Origin: CAWHJN01 sp963829705
GTDB lineage: Bacteria; Bacteroidota; Rhodothermia; Rhodothermales; BA12
Direction of reading: 5' to 3'
Assembly (NCBI GenBank): GCA_963829705.1
Contig: CAWHJN010000004.1
Location: 254,701-318,700, forward strand
DNA: 64,000 nucleotides
Positions 19,766 through 27,382 of this stretch are shown here, piece by piece. The notes under the pieces were generated by a model. The model ran no database searches. It was not told the DNA's origin and saw only the letters and a program-made list of their open reading frames with translations. Within the stretch, counting starts at the first letter, position 1. Every line of letters begins with the position of its first letter. The position numbers and the translations under genes were made by a program.

Positions 19766-21001
19766 ATGAACCGATCCGTTCTGTTTCTGGCCCTGTGCGC
19801 CCTCCTGCTCGCCGGATGCGCGGGCTCGCGCCCGGTGGATACCACCGCCTCCGGTCCCGTCGTCCTCGTCTCGCTCGACGGCTTCCGCTACGACTACGCC
19901 GCGCGCGTGCCGACGCCCACGCTCGACCGCATCGCGGAAGAGGGCGCGCGCGCGCAGTGGCTCAACCCGGCCTACCCGACCCTCACCTTCCCCAACCACT
20001 ACACGCTCGTCACCGGGCTGTACCCCGAGCACCACGGCATCGTGGGCAACCACTTCTACAGTCCGGAGAAACAGGCGGCCTTCAGCTACCGCGACACGGC
20101 GGCGGTGCGCGACGCCCGCTGGTGGGGCGGCGAGCCTATCTGGGCGACGGCGGAAAAACAGGGCGTCCGCGCTGCGACGGTGTTCTGGCCCGGCTCCGAA
20201 GCCGCCATCGGTGGCGTCCGCCCGTCGCACTGGCTGGCCTACGACGACGACCTCGCCTACGACGCCCGCGTCGACACGCTGCTGGCATGGCTCGATCTCC
20301 CTGCTGAAAAACGGCCCCGCCTCCTCACGCTCTACCTCAGCGCCGTCGACAATGCCGGGCACCGCTACGGGCCGGAATCGCCCGAGGTGGATGCTGCCAT
20401 CGAACGGGTGGACGCCACGCTGGCCCGGCTCGTGGAAGGGCTGGAAGCACGCGGCCTCTACGAACAAGCCACCCTCATCGTCGTCTCTGACCACGGGATG
20501 TCCGACATGGCGGCGGAGCGCGTCGTGTACCTCGACGACTACGCCGACGTCGAGGCGCCTTCCGAGCGCGTCTACTGGGGCGAGCCGCTGGGCGTGTGGC
20601 CGCGCGCGGGCAAGGCGGACAGCCTGTACGCCGTTCTCGCCACCACGCCGATCCCACACGCGCAGGTGTACCGCCGCGAGACGCTGCCCGCCCGGCTGCA
20701 CTTCGACGGTCACGCCGCCGCCCCGCCCATCCTCGTGCTCGCCGAGCCGGGCTGGACGCTCACCACGCGCGCCCGCGCCGCTGCCCGCCCGATGGAAGGC
20801 CACTGGGGCACGCACGGCTTCGACAACGCCGCGCCCGAGATGCGGGCGATTTTCTACGCGCGCGGGCCACGCTTCAAGAAAGGCAGCGTCGCGCCGCCGC
20901 TGGCGTCCATCGACGTGTACCCGCTGCTGGCCCACGTGCTCGGCCTCGACCCCGCCCGCGTGGACGGCAGCCTGGACGCGAGCCGGGCGATGCTGCGCTA
21001 A
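19766..21001 (+). CDS. Ectonucleotide pyrophosphatase/phosphodiesterase-like lipoprotein
   Basis: A 411-residue member of the alkaline phosphatase superfamily, NPP branch. Signal peptide with lipobox LLAGC (Cys18). Zinc-site and catalytic motifs are in order: Asp38 in VSLDGFRYDY, the nucleophile region YPTLTFPNHYTLVTG (Thr74) with GLYPEHHGIVGNHFY, SAVDNAGHRYGPES, VVSDHGMSDM and EGHWGTHGFDN. NPP enzymes cleave phosphodiester or pyrophosphate bonds of nucleotides or phospholipids; in bacteria they are periplasmic. It ends in a 4-bp convergent overlap with the fumarylacetoacetase gene. Confidence 0.9.
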   Translation: MNRSVLFLALCALLLAGCAGSRPVDTTASGPVVLVSLDGFRYDYAARVPTPTLDRIAEEGARAQWLNPAYPTLTFPNHYTLVTGLYPEHHGIVGNHFYSPEKQAAFSYRDTAAVRDARWWGGEPIWATAEKQGVRAATVFWPGSEAAIGGVRPSHWLAYDDDLAYDARVDTLLAWLDLPAEKRPRLLTLYLSAVDNAGHRYGPESPEVDAAIERVDATLARLVEGLEARGLYEQATLIVVSDHGMSDMAAERVVYLDDYADVEAPSERVYWGEPLGVWPRAGKADSLYAVLATTPIPHAQVYRRETLPARLHFDGHAAAPPILVLAEPGWTLTTRARAAARPMEGHWGTHGFDNAAPEMRAIFYARGPRFKKGSVAPPLASIDVYPLLAHVLGLDPARVDGSLDASRAMLR

Positions 21002-22249
21002 CGCGCCGGTTGCACGGTGCCGGTGCAACGGCCGAAGCCGATGCGCAGACCGTCGTTCTCGGCGTACGCCGAGAGTGTGAGCGTGTCGCCGTCTTCGAGA
21101 AACGACCGCGTCTCGCCCGACGGCAGGTCGATGGGCTTCTCGCCTTTCCAGGCCAGTTCGAGGAGCGATCCGTAACTGTCGGGGGTGGGGCCGCTGATGG
21201 TGCCGCTCGCCAGCAAGTCGCCGCGTGCGGAGGTTGCACCCGTTCACGGTGTGGTGGGCGAGCTGCTGCGCCATCGTCCAGTACAGGTGGCGCGTGTTGG
21301 AGCGCGCGATCACGTGCGGCGCGTCCATCTGCGGCGTCTGGATCGCCACTTCCAGCTTTATATCGAACGCGCCGGGATGGTCTTGCCGGAGGTAGGCAAG
21401 CGGCGCAGGGTCCTGCGCGGGCGCGGCGACGCGGAAGGGTTCGAGGGCCTCGAACGGGACGATCCACGGCGAGACGGTGGTGAGGAAGTTCTTGCCCAGA
21501 AACGGCCCCAGCGGCACGTATTCCCACCCCTGGATGTCGCGCGCGCTCCAGTCGTTGACGAGCACGAGCCCGAAGATGTGCTCCTCGGCGCGCTCGATGG
21601 GGACGGCCTCGCCCAACCTGTTGCCCGGCCCGATGAAAAAGCCCATCTCGAGCTCGAAGTCCAGCCGCTTCGACGGGCCGAACACGGGCGCGTCGGCGGT
21701 CGGTGGCTTCATCTGCCCCTTCGGACGGATCACGTCGTGGCCGCTCACGACGAGGCTCGACGCCCGCCCGTGGTAGCCGACGGGCAGGTGCGTCCAGTTG
21801 GGCATGAGGGCGTTTTCCGGCCCGCGAAACATCGTCCCGACGTTCGTGGCATGCTCGCGCGACGAGTAAAAATCGGTGTAATCACCCACCTCGACGGGCA
21901 TCCGCACCTCGACGGTTGCAAGCGGCAGGAGCGCCTTTGCGCGCAAGTCGGCATCGTCCTTCAACCGCGCATCGTCGCCGCTGAGGAGGTTCTGGAGCGC
22001 CGCGCGCACCGTCCGCCACACGGGCTGCCCGAGCGCCATGAAGGCGTTGAGCGTGCCGCGCGCGAACGGCGTCGCCTCGCCCAGCGCCGCCCGCAGCACC
22101 CCCGCCTCTTCGAGCACCCGCAGATCGAGCACGTGGTCGCCAATCCGCACGGCGGGACGCGGCCCACCCGTTTCGGGCTTCACGATGCCGTACGGCAGGT
22201 TTTCGAGCGGGAAGAGCGTGTCGGCGGGCAGGTCGAAAAACGTGGGCAT
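20998..22249 (-). CDS. fahA: Fumarylacetoacetase, frameshifted
   Basis: About 416 residues in two frames. The first runs from ATG 22249 through the family motifs EVGDYTDFYSSREHATNVGT, PVGYHGRASSLVVSG, RLDFELEMGFFIGPGNRLG and LVLVNDWSARDIQGWEYVPL to HTVNGCNLR; the second resumes at GDLLASGTISGPTPDSYG and ends at 20998. On the minus strand the junction (near 21210-21225) reads CTCCGCACGCGGCGAC; removal of one C restores NGCNLRTGDLLASGT. The enzyme performs the last step of tyrosine/phenylalanine breakdown, giving fumarate and acetoacetate. The residues around the shift are among the most conserved in the family, so either the sequence has an error or the gene is newly dead. Confidence 0.9.
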
Positions 22250-22321
22250 GGGGAGGGGGCGAGGGGTAAAGAGTGAAGGATAGGGGCGCGGTGTTACACG
22301 ATTCAGGAGGATGGGCGATTC

Positions 22322-22349
22322 GTAGGGACGTGCCGCGGCACGTTCCTAC
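22322..22349. repeat. REP-like palindrome, 13-bp arms bounded by GTAG/CTAC
   Basis: GTAGGGACGTGCC (22322-22334), a 2-nt centre, then GGCACGTTCCTAC (22337-22349): a near-perfect hairpin with one G-T wobble. Between it and the ruvA stop lie TTCCGCGTTCCGCC-type tracts. The 177-bp gap between fahA and ruvA holds nothing else recognisable. Confidence 0.75.
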
Positions 22350-22426
22350 AGCCGATGTCAACATCCGCGCGACGTTGCGCGCCTACCGCCGTTCCGCGTT
22401 CCGCCTTCCGTGTTTCCACCTTTCCC

Positions 22427-23023
22427 TCATCCTTCACGCAGCGACAGGCGGATGAGTTCTTCGGCGGTCTGGATGCCGGGGTTCGTGCGCAGCACTTTGC
22501 GGAGGTTGCGCTCGGCGGCGGCGCGCGAGAGGCCGAGGGCTTCGAGCGCGGCGAGGGCATCCTGGCGGGCCTGCGTGCGCCCATCGTCGCCCGCGAGTGC
22601 GCTGCCGCCGTCGAGTTCCATCCGCGCCACGCGGTCGCGCAGGTCCACGACGAGCCGCTCGGCGGTTTTGCGGCCCACGCCGGGAATCGAGACGAGCATC
22701 GCCGCATCGCCTTCGAGGATGCGGCGCTGGAGTTCGGCGGGCGGCAGCGCGGAGAGCGCCGCCAGCGCCAGCTTCGGCCCCACGCCCGACACGCTGATGA
22801 GCGCCTCGAACAGCTCGCGCTCGGCCTGCGACGCGAAGCCGTAGAGGAGCTGGGCGTCCTCGCGCACGGCGAAGTACGTCAGCAGCTTCACCTTCGCGCC
22901 TGCGTCGGGCAGCGCCTCGAAGGTGGACGTGGGGATGGACACGAAGTACCCCAACCCGCCGACTTCGACGACGACGTGCGTGGGCTTTTTCTCGACGAGG
23001 ATGCCGGAGACGAAAGTGATCAT
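22427..23023 (-). CDS. ruvA: Holliday junction branch-migration protein RuvA
   Basis: A 198-residue RuvA. Domain I is an OB fold (MITFVSGILVEKKPTHVVVE), domain II has two helix-hairpin-helix motifs (FEALISVSGVGPKLALAAL and AMLVSIPGVGRKTAERLVVD), and domain III is the C-terminal three-helix bundle that contacts RuvB (ARQDALAALEALGLSRAAAE). RuvA tetramers bind Holliday junctions and recruit the RuvB motor. ruvC lies about 22 kb away in this window rather than adjacent, so the ruv genes are dispersed. Confidence 0.97.
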   Translation of the reverse strand: MITFVSGILVEKKPTHVVVEVGGLGYFVSIPTSTFEALPDAGAKVKLLTYFAVREDAQLLYGFASQAERELFEALISVSGVGPKLALAALSALPPAELQRRILEGDAAMLVSIPGVGRKTAERLVVDLRDRVARMELDGGSALAGDDGRTQARQDALAALEALGLSRAAAERNLRKVLRTNPGIQTAEELIRLSLREG

Positions 23024-23135
23024 GGGAAACGCGGAAGGGAGAATGCGGAAGGTGGAACGCAGGAAAAGAAAGGTGCGCTCGCTATTTGTTGAGGGTTGGT
23101 GTCAACAACCAACCCAGCCAACCGGCCAACCGGCA

Positions 23136-24788
23136 TCACTCCCGCTGCCACTGCATCACGATGGGCAGGCGGCGGCCCGAGCCGAAGGCGTGGCGCGTCA
23201 CGCGCAGGCCCGGCGGTAGCTGGCGGCGTTTGTACTCGTTGCGGTCCACCAGGTCGAGCATCTGGCGGACGAGGGCGCGGTCGGCACCCGTGGCCTCCAC
23301 GATGTCCCGCACGTCCTGGTGCTGCTCGATGTAGCGGCGCAGGATGTCGTCGAGCAGGTCGTACGGCGGCAGCGAGTCCTCGTCTTTCTGATCCGGGCGG
23401 AGCTCGGCAGAGGGTGGCTTGGTGAGCGTGTTCTCGGGGATGACGGCACGCCCCGCCTGCTCGTTGATGTAGCGCGCGAGGCGGTACACGTCCGTCTTGA
23501 ACACGTCCGACAGCACCGCCAGGCCGCCGTTGGTGTCGCCGTAGAGCGTGCAGTAGCCGACGGCGATCTCGCTCTTGTTGCCCGTCGAGAGCAGCAGGTA
23601 GCCGAACTTGTTGGAGAGCGCCATCAGCGCGACGCCGCGCGCCCGGCTCTGGATGTTCTCCTCGGCGATGCCGGGCTCGGTGCCCTCGAAGACGTCGGCC
23701 AGCATCGCGTCGAACGCCTCGACGGCGGGGGCAATCGGGATCTCGTGGAACGCGATGCCCAGCGCGTCGGCGAGCGCGCGGGCATCGACCACCGAGCCTT
23801 CCGACGAGTAGCGCGACGGCATCGCCACGCCCACGACGCGGTCCGCGCCGAGCGCTTCCGCCGCCAGCGCCGCCACGAGCGCCGAGTCGATCCCGCCGGA
23901 GAGCCCGACGAGGGCTTTGGTGAAAAACGGCGACTTCCGCACGTAATCGCGGATGCCGAGCACGAGCGCGTCGTGCAGGTCGGCCAGGCCGGTGCTGCCA
24001 GGGGCGGGGCAAGGCGTGGCCTCGTCGGTATCCCAGAAAACGAGCGCTTCCTCGAACGACGGCGCGCACGCCAAGAGCGTCCCGTCTGCGCCGTGAACGC
24101 GGCTGTCGCCGTCGAAGACGAGTTCGGTGTTGGCCCCCACCTGGTTGACGAACACGAACGGCACGCCGTGCGTCCGGCAGATGTCCTCGATGAGCGCCGT
24201 CCGCCTCGCCCGCATCCCCACCGAGAACGGCGACGCGCTCAGGTTGACGAACAGGTCGATGCCCTGTGCGGCGAGCGACACGATGGGGTCGGGTTCGTAC
24301 AAACGGTGCGGGGCCGATTTCTCTCCGTTCCACATGTCCTCGCAGACGTGCAGGCCGAGCCGCAGCCCGCGCCACACGACGGGTTGCTGGGGCAGCGCAG
24401 GTTCGAAGTAGCGGTACTCGTCGAACACGTTATACGTGGGCAGGAGTTGCTTCTGCACCACAGCCACCTGCCTGCCGCCTTCGAGCAGGATGGCGGTGTT
24501 GAAGAGCCGCTTGCCCACCGGCGTGTCGTTGCGTACCGGCACCCCCACGATCACGCCGATCTGCGGCGGCAGCGCCTCGGCCAGCGCCACCAGCGCCCGA
24601 TCCGTCTGATCGAGAAACAGCGGCCTGTCGAGCAGGTCCTGCGGCGGGTAGCCTGTCAGGCACAGCTCGGGGCACACGACGAGGTCGGCCCCGGCATTCG
24701 CTGCGCGCCGCGCTGCGTCGAGGATGAGGGCCACGTTGCCGGACAGGTCGCCGACGGTGACGTTGAGCTGGGCGAGCGCGAGACGCAT
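23136..24788 (-). CDS. nadE: Glutamine-dependent NAD+ synthetase
   Basis: A 550-residue two-domain enzyme. Residues 1-250 form the nitrilase-type glutaminase domain: Glu in VVCPELCLTGYPPQDLL, Lys in VVQKQLLPTYNVFDEYRYFE, Cys in LGLHVCEDMWNG. The C-terminal synthetase has the ATP-pyrophosphatase P-loop ALVGLSGGIDSALVAAL and LLLSTGNKSEIAVGYCTLYG. It converts deamido-NAD to NAD using ammonia from glutamine channelled between domains. Start at ATG 24788, just before which (on the minus strand) lies the tract CCACTTTCAACCCTTCCCC, identical to that before the divergent rhodanese gene. Confidence 0.97.
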   Translation of the reverse strand: MRLALAQLNVTVGDLSGNVALILDAARRAANAGADLVVCPELCLTGYPPQDLLDRPLFLDQTDRALVALAEALPPQIGVIVGVPVRNDTPVGKRLFNTAILLEGGRQVAVVQKQLLPTYNVFDEYRYFEPALPQQPVVWRGLRLGLHVCEDMWNGEKSAPHRLYEPDPIVSLAAQGIDLFVNLSASPFSVGMRARRTALIEDICRTHGVPFVFVNQVGANTELVFDGDSRVHGADGTLLACAPSFEEALVFWDTDEATPCPAPGSTGLADLHDALVLGIRDYVRKSPFFTKALVGLSGGIDSALVAALAAEALGADRVVGVAMPSRYSSEGSVVDARALADALGIAFHEIPIAPAVEAFDAMLADVFEGTEPGIAEENIQSRARGVALMALSNKFGYLLLSTGNKSEIAVGYCTLYGDTNGGLAVLSDVFKTDVYRLARYINEQAGRAVIPENTLTKPPSAELRPDQKDEDSLPPYDLLDDILRRYIEQHQDVRDIVEATGADRALVRQMLDLVDRNEYKRRQLPPGLRVTRHAFGSGRRLPIVMQWQRE

Positions 24789-25013
24789 GGGGAAGGGTTG
24801 AAAGTGGAAAGCTGGACGTGGAAGTGGGATCACGGACGCAGCGTGCTGCGCCCGGCTGGCGTACGGCCCTCGTGGCGGAAAAAGCGGGATCGCGTCCGTG
24901 AACCCCGCCCACGCAGTGCGTGTTGCGCGCGCACTGGCGCGCCCGAACGAGACTCTGTCTTTTTTCGCCCCTCGACGCTCGCCCTTCCGAAATCCCACTT
25001 TCAACCCTTCCCC
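24789..25013. repeat. Divergent intergenic region closed by a perfect 19-bp inverted repeat, with a REP-like palindrome
   Basis: GGGGAAGGGTTGAAAGTGG (24789-24807) is the exact inverse of CCACTTTCAACCCTTCCCC (24995-25013). Each arm touches the start codon of one of the two divergent genes, so both mRNAs would carry the same 19-nt pyrimidine-rich sequence directly before ATG. Inside, GGACGCAGC/GCTGCGCCC (24834-24853) forms a REP-like hairpin with one mismatch. Confidence 0.8.
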
Positions 25014-25313
25014 ATGTCCCCCACCGAATTCCTGTTCCGCCGCCGCGCCACCGACGTGCTCCTCGACGTGCGTACGCCCGCCGAGTTTGCCGGTGGCCAC
25101 CTCGAAGGCGCGCGCAACGTCGACTTCCTGGCCTCCGGTTTCGCCGACGCCGTGGCCCCCCTCGACCGCGACGCCACGTATTACCTCTACTGCCGCTCGG
25201 GCAACCGCAGCGGGCAGGCCGCGCAGCGCATGAAGGCGATGGGCTTCGCGGACGTACACAACATCGGCGGCTTCGACGCGCTGGCGGGGGCCGGGGCGGA
25301 AACGTCGCGCTGA
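25014..25313 (+). CDS. Rhodanese-domain protein
   Basis: A 99-residue single rhodanese domain. TDVLLDVRTPAEFAGGHLEG and the active-site loop with Cys60 (YYLYCRSGNRSGQAAQRM) are intact; the six-residue loop CRSGNR is the sulfurtransferase type. The end GFADVHNIGGFDAL is also typical. It should carry a persulfide on Cys60 in the cytoplasm, as no signal peptide is seen. A second rhodanese, a thioredoxin and a DinB-fold protein follow, which suggests a thiol/sulfur-handling cluster. Confidence 0.9.
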   Translation: MSPTEFLFRRRATDVLLDVRTPAEFAGGHLEGARNVDFLASGFADAVAPLDRDATYYLYCRSGNRSGQAAQRMKAMGFADVHNIGGFDALAGAGAETSR

Positions 25314-25415
25314 GAAGCCGGGCCACTCGGTTACGAGATCGCGGCTTTTGCGGGGTAACAGCGTCGTCGGCTGAGACGTTGGCACGACACGAAGTCCCGT
25401 TTTCCCGTTTGTACC

Positions 25416-25754
25416 ATGCTGGCCCTGTTACGCGCATTTCTGAGTGATGACAACACCCTGCCGCCCGCCGAGGTGCGCAAGCGAAGCAAAGACGGCGTGC
25501 TCGTCGATGTCAGGACGCCCGCGGAGTACGTGTTCGGCCACCTCGACGGCGCGATCAACGTCGACGCGCGCGCGCGCGACTTCGACGACCTCGTGGCCTC
25601 ACTCGACAAGAGCAGGCCGTATTATCTGTACTGCTCGTCCGGGCGGCGGAGTCGCCATGCCCTCAAACGGATGCAGCGGCGCGGCTTTTCGCGCGTTCAC
25701 AACGCGGGCAGTCTCAGCGACCTCGCCGTCGCGGGCGTGCCCCTTGCCCCGTAG
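25416..25754 (+). CDS. Rhodanese-domain protein
   Basis: A 112-residue cytoplasmic rhodanese, related to the preceding one but distinct. GVLVDVRTPAEYVFGHLDGA is followed by the loop with Cys73 (YYLYCSSGRRSRHALKRM) and GFSRVHNAGSLSDLA. Loop and flanks are complete, so it is probably active. It lies 5 bp before a thioredoxin gene, consistent with co-translation and with thioredoxin regenerating its cysteine. Confidence 0.9.
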   Translation: MLALLRAFLSDDNTLPPAEVRKRSKDGVLVDVRTPAEYVFGHLDGAINVDARARDFDDLVASLDKSRPYYLYCSSGRRSRHALKRMQRRGFSRVHNAGSLSDLAVAGVPLAP

Positions 25755-25759
25755 CAGCT

Positions 25760-26077
25760 ATGGCATCGTTCGATGACGACGTGCTGGCCGTGAGCCACCG
25801 CAAACCCGTTCTCGTGGACTTCTGGGCCCCGTGGTGCGGGCCGTGCCGCGTGCTTGGCCCCACGCTGGAGAAGCTGGCGAAGGAGAGCGGCGGCGCGTGG
25901 CGGCTCGTCAAGATCAACGTCGACGCACACCCCGATCTGGCGCAGCGCTTCGGCGTGCAGGGCATCCCCGCCGTCAAGCTCTTCCGCGACGGCGCGGTGG
26001 CCGCCGAGTTCGTTGGCGCGCTGCCGGAGCCGCAGGTGCGCCGCTGGCTGGTCGAGCACGCCGTGACGGCGGCATGA
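25760..26077 (+). CDS. Thioredoxin
   Basis: A 105-residue thioredoxin. The redox motif is WCGPC (Cys26, Cys29) in PVLVDFWAPWCGPCRVLGP, and the cis-proline loop QGIPAVKLFRDGAV is present. No signal peptide, so it is cytoplasmic. It sits between a rhodanese gene (5 bp upstream) and a DinB-fold gene that starts inside its stop codon (ATGA at 26074), so the three form an operon. Confidence 0.95.
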   Translation: MASFDDDVLAVSHRKPVLVDFWAPWCGPCRVLGPTLEKLAKESGGAWRLVKINVDAHPDLAQRFGVQGIPAVKLFRDGAVAAEFVGALPEPQVRRWLVEHAVTAA

Positions 26078-26607
26078 AGAAGCGCCACGTCCCGGCCCGG
26101 CCCACGGCTGCCGAGTACGCGGCCTTCTACGCGCCGTACGTGCTGCACGTGCGGACGGACGACATCGTGAAGACGCTCGAAGAGCAGGCTGTGGCGCTGC
26201 GCCAGACGTTCGCCGCCGTCTCCCCGGAGAAGGAGACGTTTCGGTACGGGCCGGGCAAGTGGAGCGTGCGCGAGGTCGTGGCCCACATGGCCGACACGGA
26301 GCGGGTGTTCGGCTACCGGGCCTTCGCCATCAGCCGGGGCGAGTTGAAGCCGCTGCCGGGCTTCGACCAGAACACGTACGTAGCCAACTCGGGCGCGGCA
26401 GACGTGCCCCTGAAGGTGCTCGTGGCCAGCTTCGTGATGGCTCGCGCGGCGAATACGGTGATGTACGACACCCTCACTCCGGAGGCATGGACGCGGGGAG
26501 GCGTCGCCAACGGACAGCCCGTATCGGTGCGCGCGCTGGCTTACATCTCGGCGGGGCACGTCATCCACCACCTAGCCGTGCTGCGAAAACGCTACGGCAT
26601 CGGATGA
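26074..26607 (+). CDS. DinB-superfamily protein (possible thiol transferase)
   Basis: A 177-residue four-helix-bundle protein of the DinB_2 group. The metal-site histidines lie in SVREVVAHMADTERVFGYRA and in ISAGHVIHHLAVLRKRYGIG. PEKETFRYGPGKWSVREV is the family signature. Translation is coupled to the thioredoxin gene (ATGA overlap). Some DinB-fold enzymes (BstA/YfiT) are bacillithiol S-transferases or related thiol-dependent enzymes; the redox neighbours fit that, but this is inference. Confidence 0.88.
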   Translation: MKKRHVPARPTAAEYAAFYAPYVLHVRTDDIVKTLEEQAVALRQTFAAVSPEKETFRYGPGKWSVREVVAHMADTERVFGYRAFAISRGELKPLPGFDQNTYVANSGAADVPLKVLVASFVMARAANTVMYDTLTPEAWTRGGVANGQPVSVRALAYISAGHVIHHLAVLRKRYGIG

Positions 26608-26752
26608 TGGAGGCGAAGTGCGCGGTGGAGTTTCTCCAACCTTCTGCCTACGTCCAGGCATTTTTGAAGCCGCCGCGAAACCAATCTGCCCGAAAATGCA
26701 ACCTTTCTGGATGCCAAGTGTCTGTTAAGGCTCGTTGTCCTATCTCATTTGT

Positions 26753-27043
26753 ATGCCTAACATGATTAGCCCCTACAACTGGAGGATCTGCGATCCCACC
26801 GGTGAGCCCATCACCAACGTCACCGTCGTCTCGGATGTCACCAAGATGGATTCGCGCACCAAGCGGCTCTACCGGACGATCAAAATCGGAACCCCGGAAT
26901 CGCACCTCGCGCCGCCCGGCCAGTATCTCCTCGAGGATCCGTCGGGCGAAAAACTGCCCATCGATCTGCCCAGCAACTGGACGGCCGGACGCACCGAAGT
27001 CCGTGAAATCGAGCAGCTGACGGCGCAGAAAGCCGGTCGCTGA
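26753..27043 (+). CDS. Small hypothetical protein
   Basis: A 96-residue soluble protein from ATG 26753 (a TTG at 26735 would extend it). No family recognised. It looks like one compact beta-rich domain: NWRICDPTGEPITNVTVVSD, then SHLAPPGQYLLEDPSGEKLP and a helical tail REIEQLTAQKAGR. The 145 bp before it contain no clear gene. A strong hairpin terminator follows 40 bp after its stop. Confidence 0.6.
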   Translation: MPNMISPYNWRICDPTGEPITNVTVVSDVTKMDSRTKRLYRTIKIGTPESHLAPPGQYLLEDPSGEKLPIDLPSNWTAGRTEVREIEQLTAQKAGR

Positions 27044-27082
27044 GTCCGCACGCAGCGCAATCCCGCGCCGCTCGCAAAACAG

Positions 27083-27118
27083 AAAACCCCCGCGTGTCCG
27101 GAGACAGCGGGGGTTTTT
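27083..27118. terminator. Bidirectional intrinsic terminator
   Basis: AAAACCCCCGC (27083-27093) pairs with GCGGGGGTTTT (27107-27117) around a 13-nt loop, followed by T on the plus strand; on the minus strand the stem is followed by TTTTCTGTTTT. It can end both the small plus-strand gene and the minus-strand tRNA. Confidence 0.85.
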
Positions 27119-27124
27119 GTGTCG

Positions 27125-27197
27125 TGGAGGATAGCGGGTTCGAACCGCTGACCTCGTCAATGCCATTGACGCGCTCTACCAACTGAGCTAATCCCCC
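27125..27197 (-). tRNA. tRNA-Ala (anticodon GGC)
   Basis: On the minus strand a 73-nt cloverleaf folds: acceptor GGGGGAT/ATCCTCC, D arm GCTC/GAGC with AGTTGGTA loop, anticodon stem CGTCA/TGACG with loop ATGGCAT (anticodon GGC, reading GCC/GCU), T arm AGCGG/CCGCT with TTCGAAC, discriminator A. The G3-U70 wobble that identifies alanine tRNAs is present. CCA is not encoded. Confidence 0.95.
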
Positions 27198-27382
27198 GTT
27201 TTTTGGGACGGGCATGATACGGAAGCGGCGGTACGGGCCGCAACCGGCGCGCCGCGATGCCACGCCAATTTCACGCCGTCGCCACGTTCGACGACGCGCG
27301 TGTACGCCATTTTTGCGGAATCTGCGAAGCACTGCGCGAGGTCACCGCATAGCTTTGCCCGATCCTCCACTCCCCGCGTTCC

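Noticed and set aside
27198..27382. Leader peptide attenuator before thrA
   Set aside because: No short frame rich in Thr/Ile codons with a terminator hairpin is seen in this gap.
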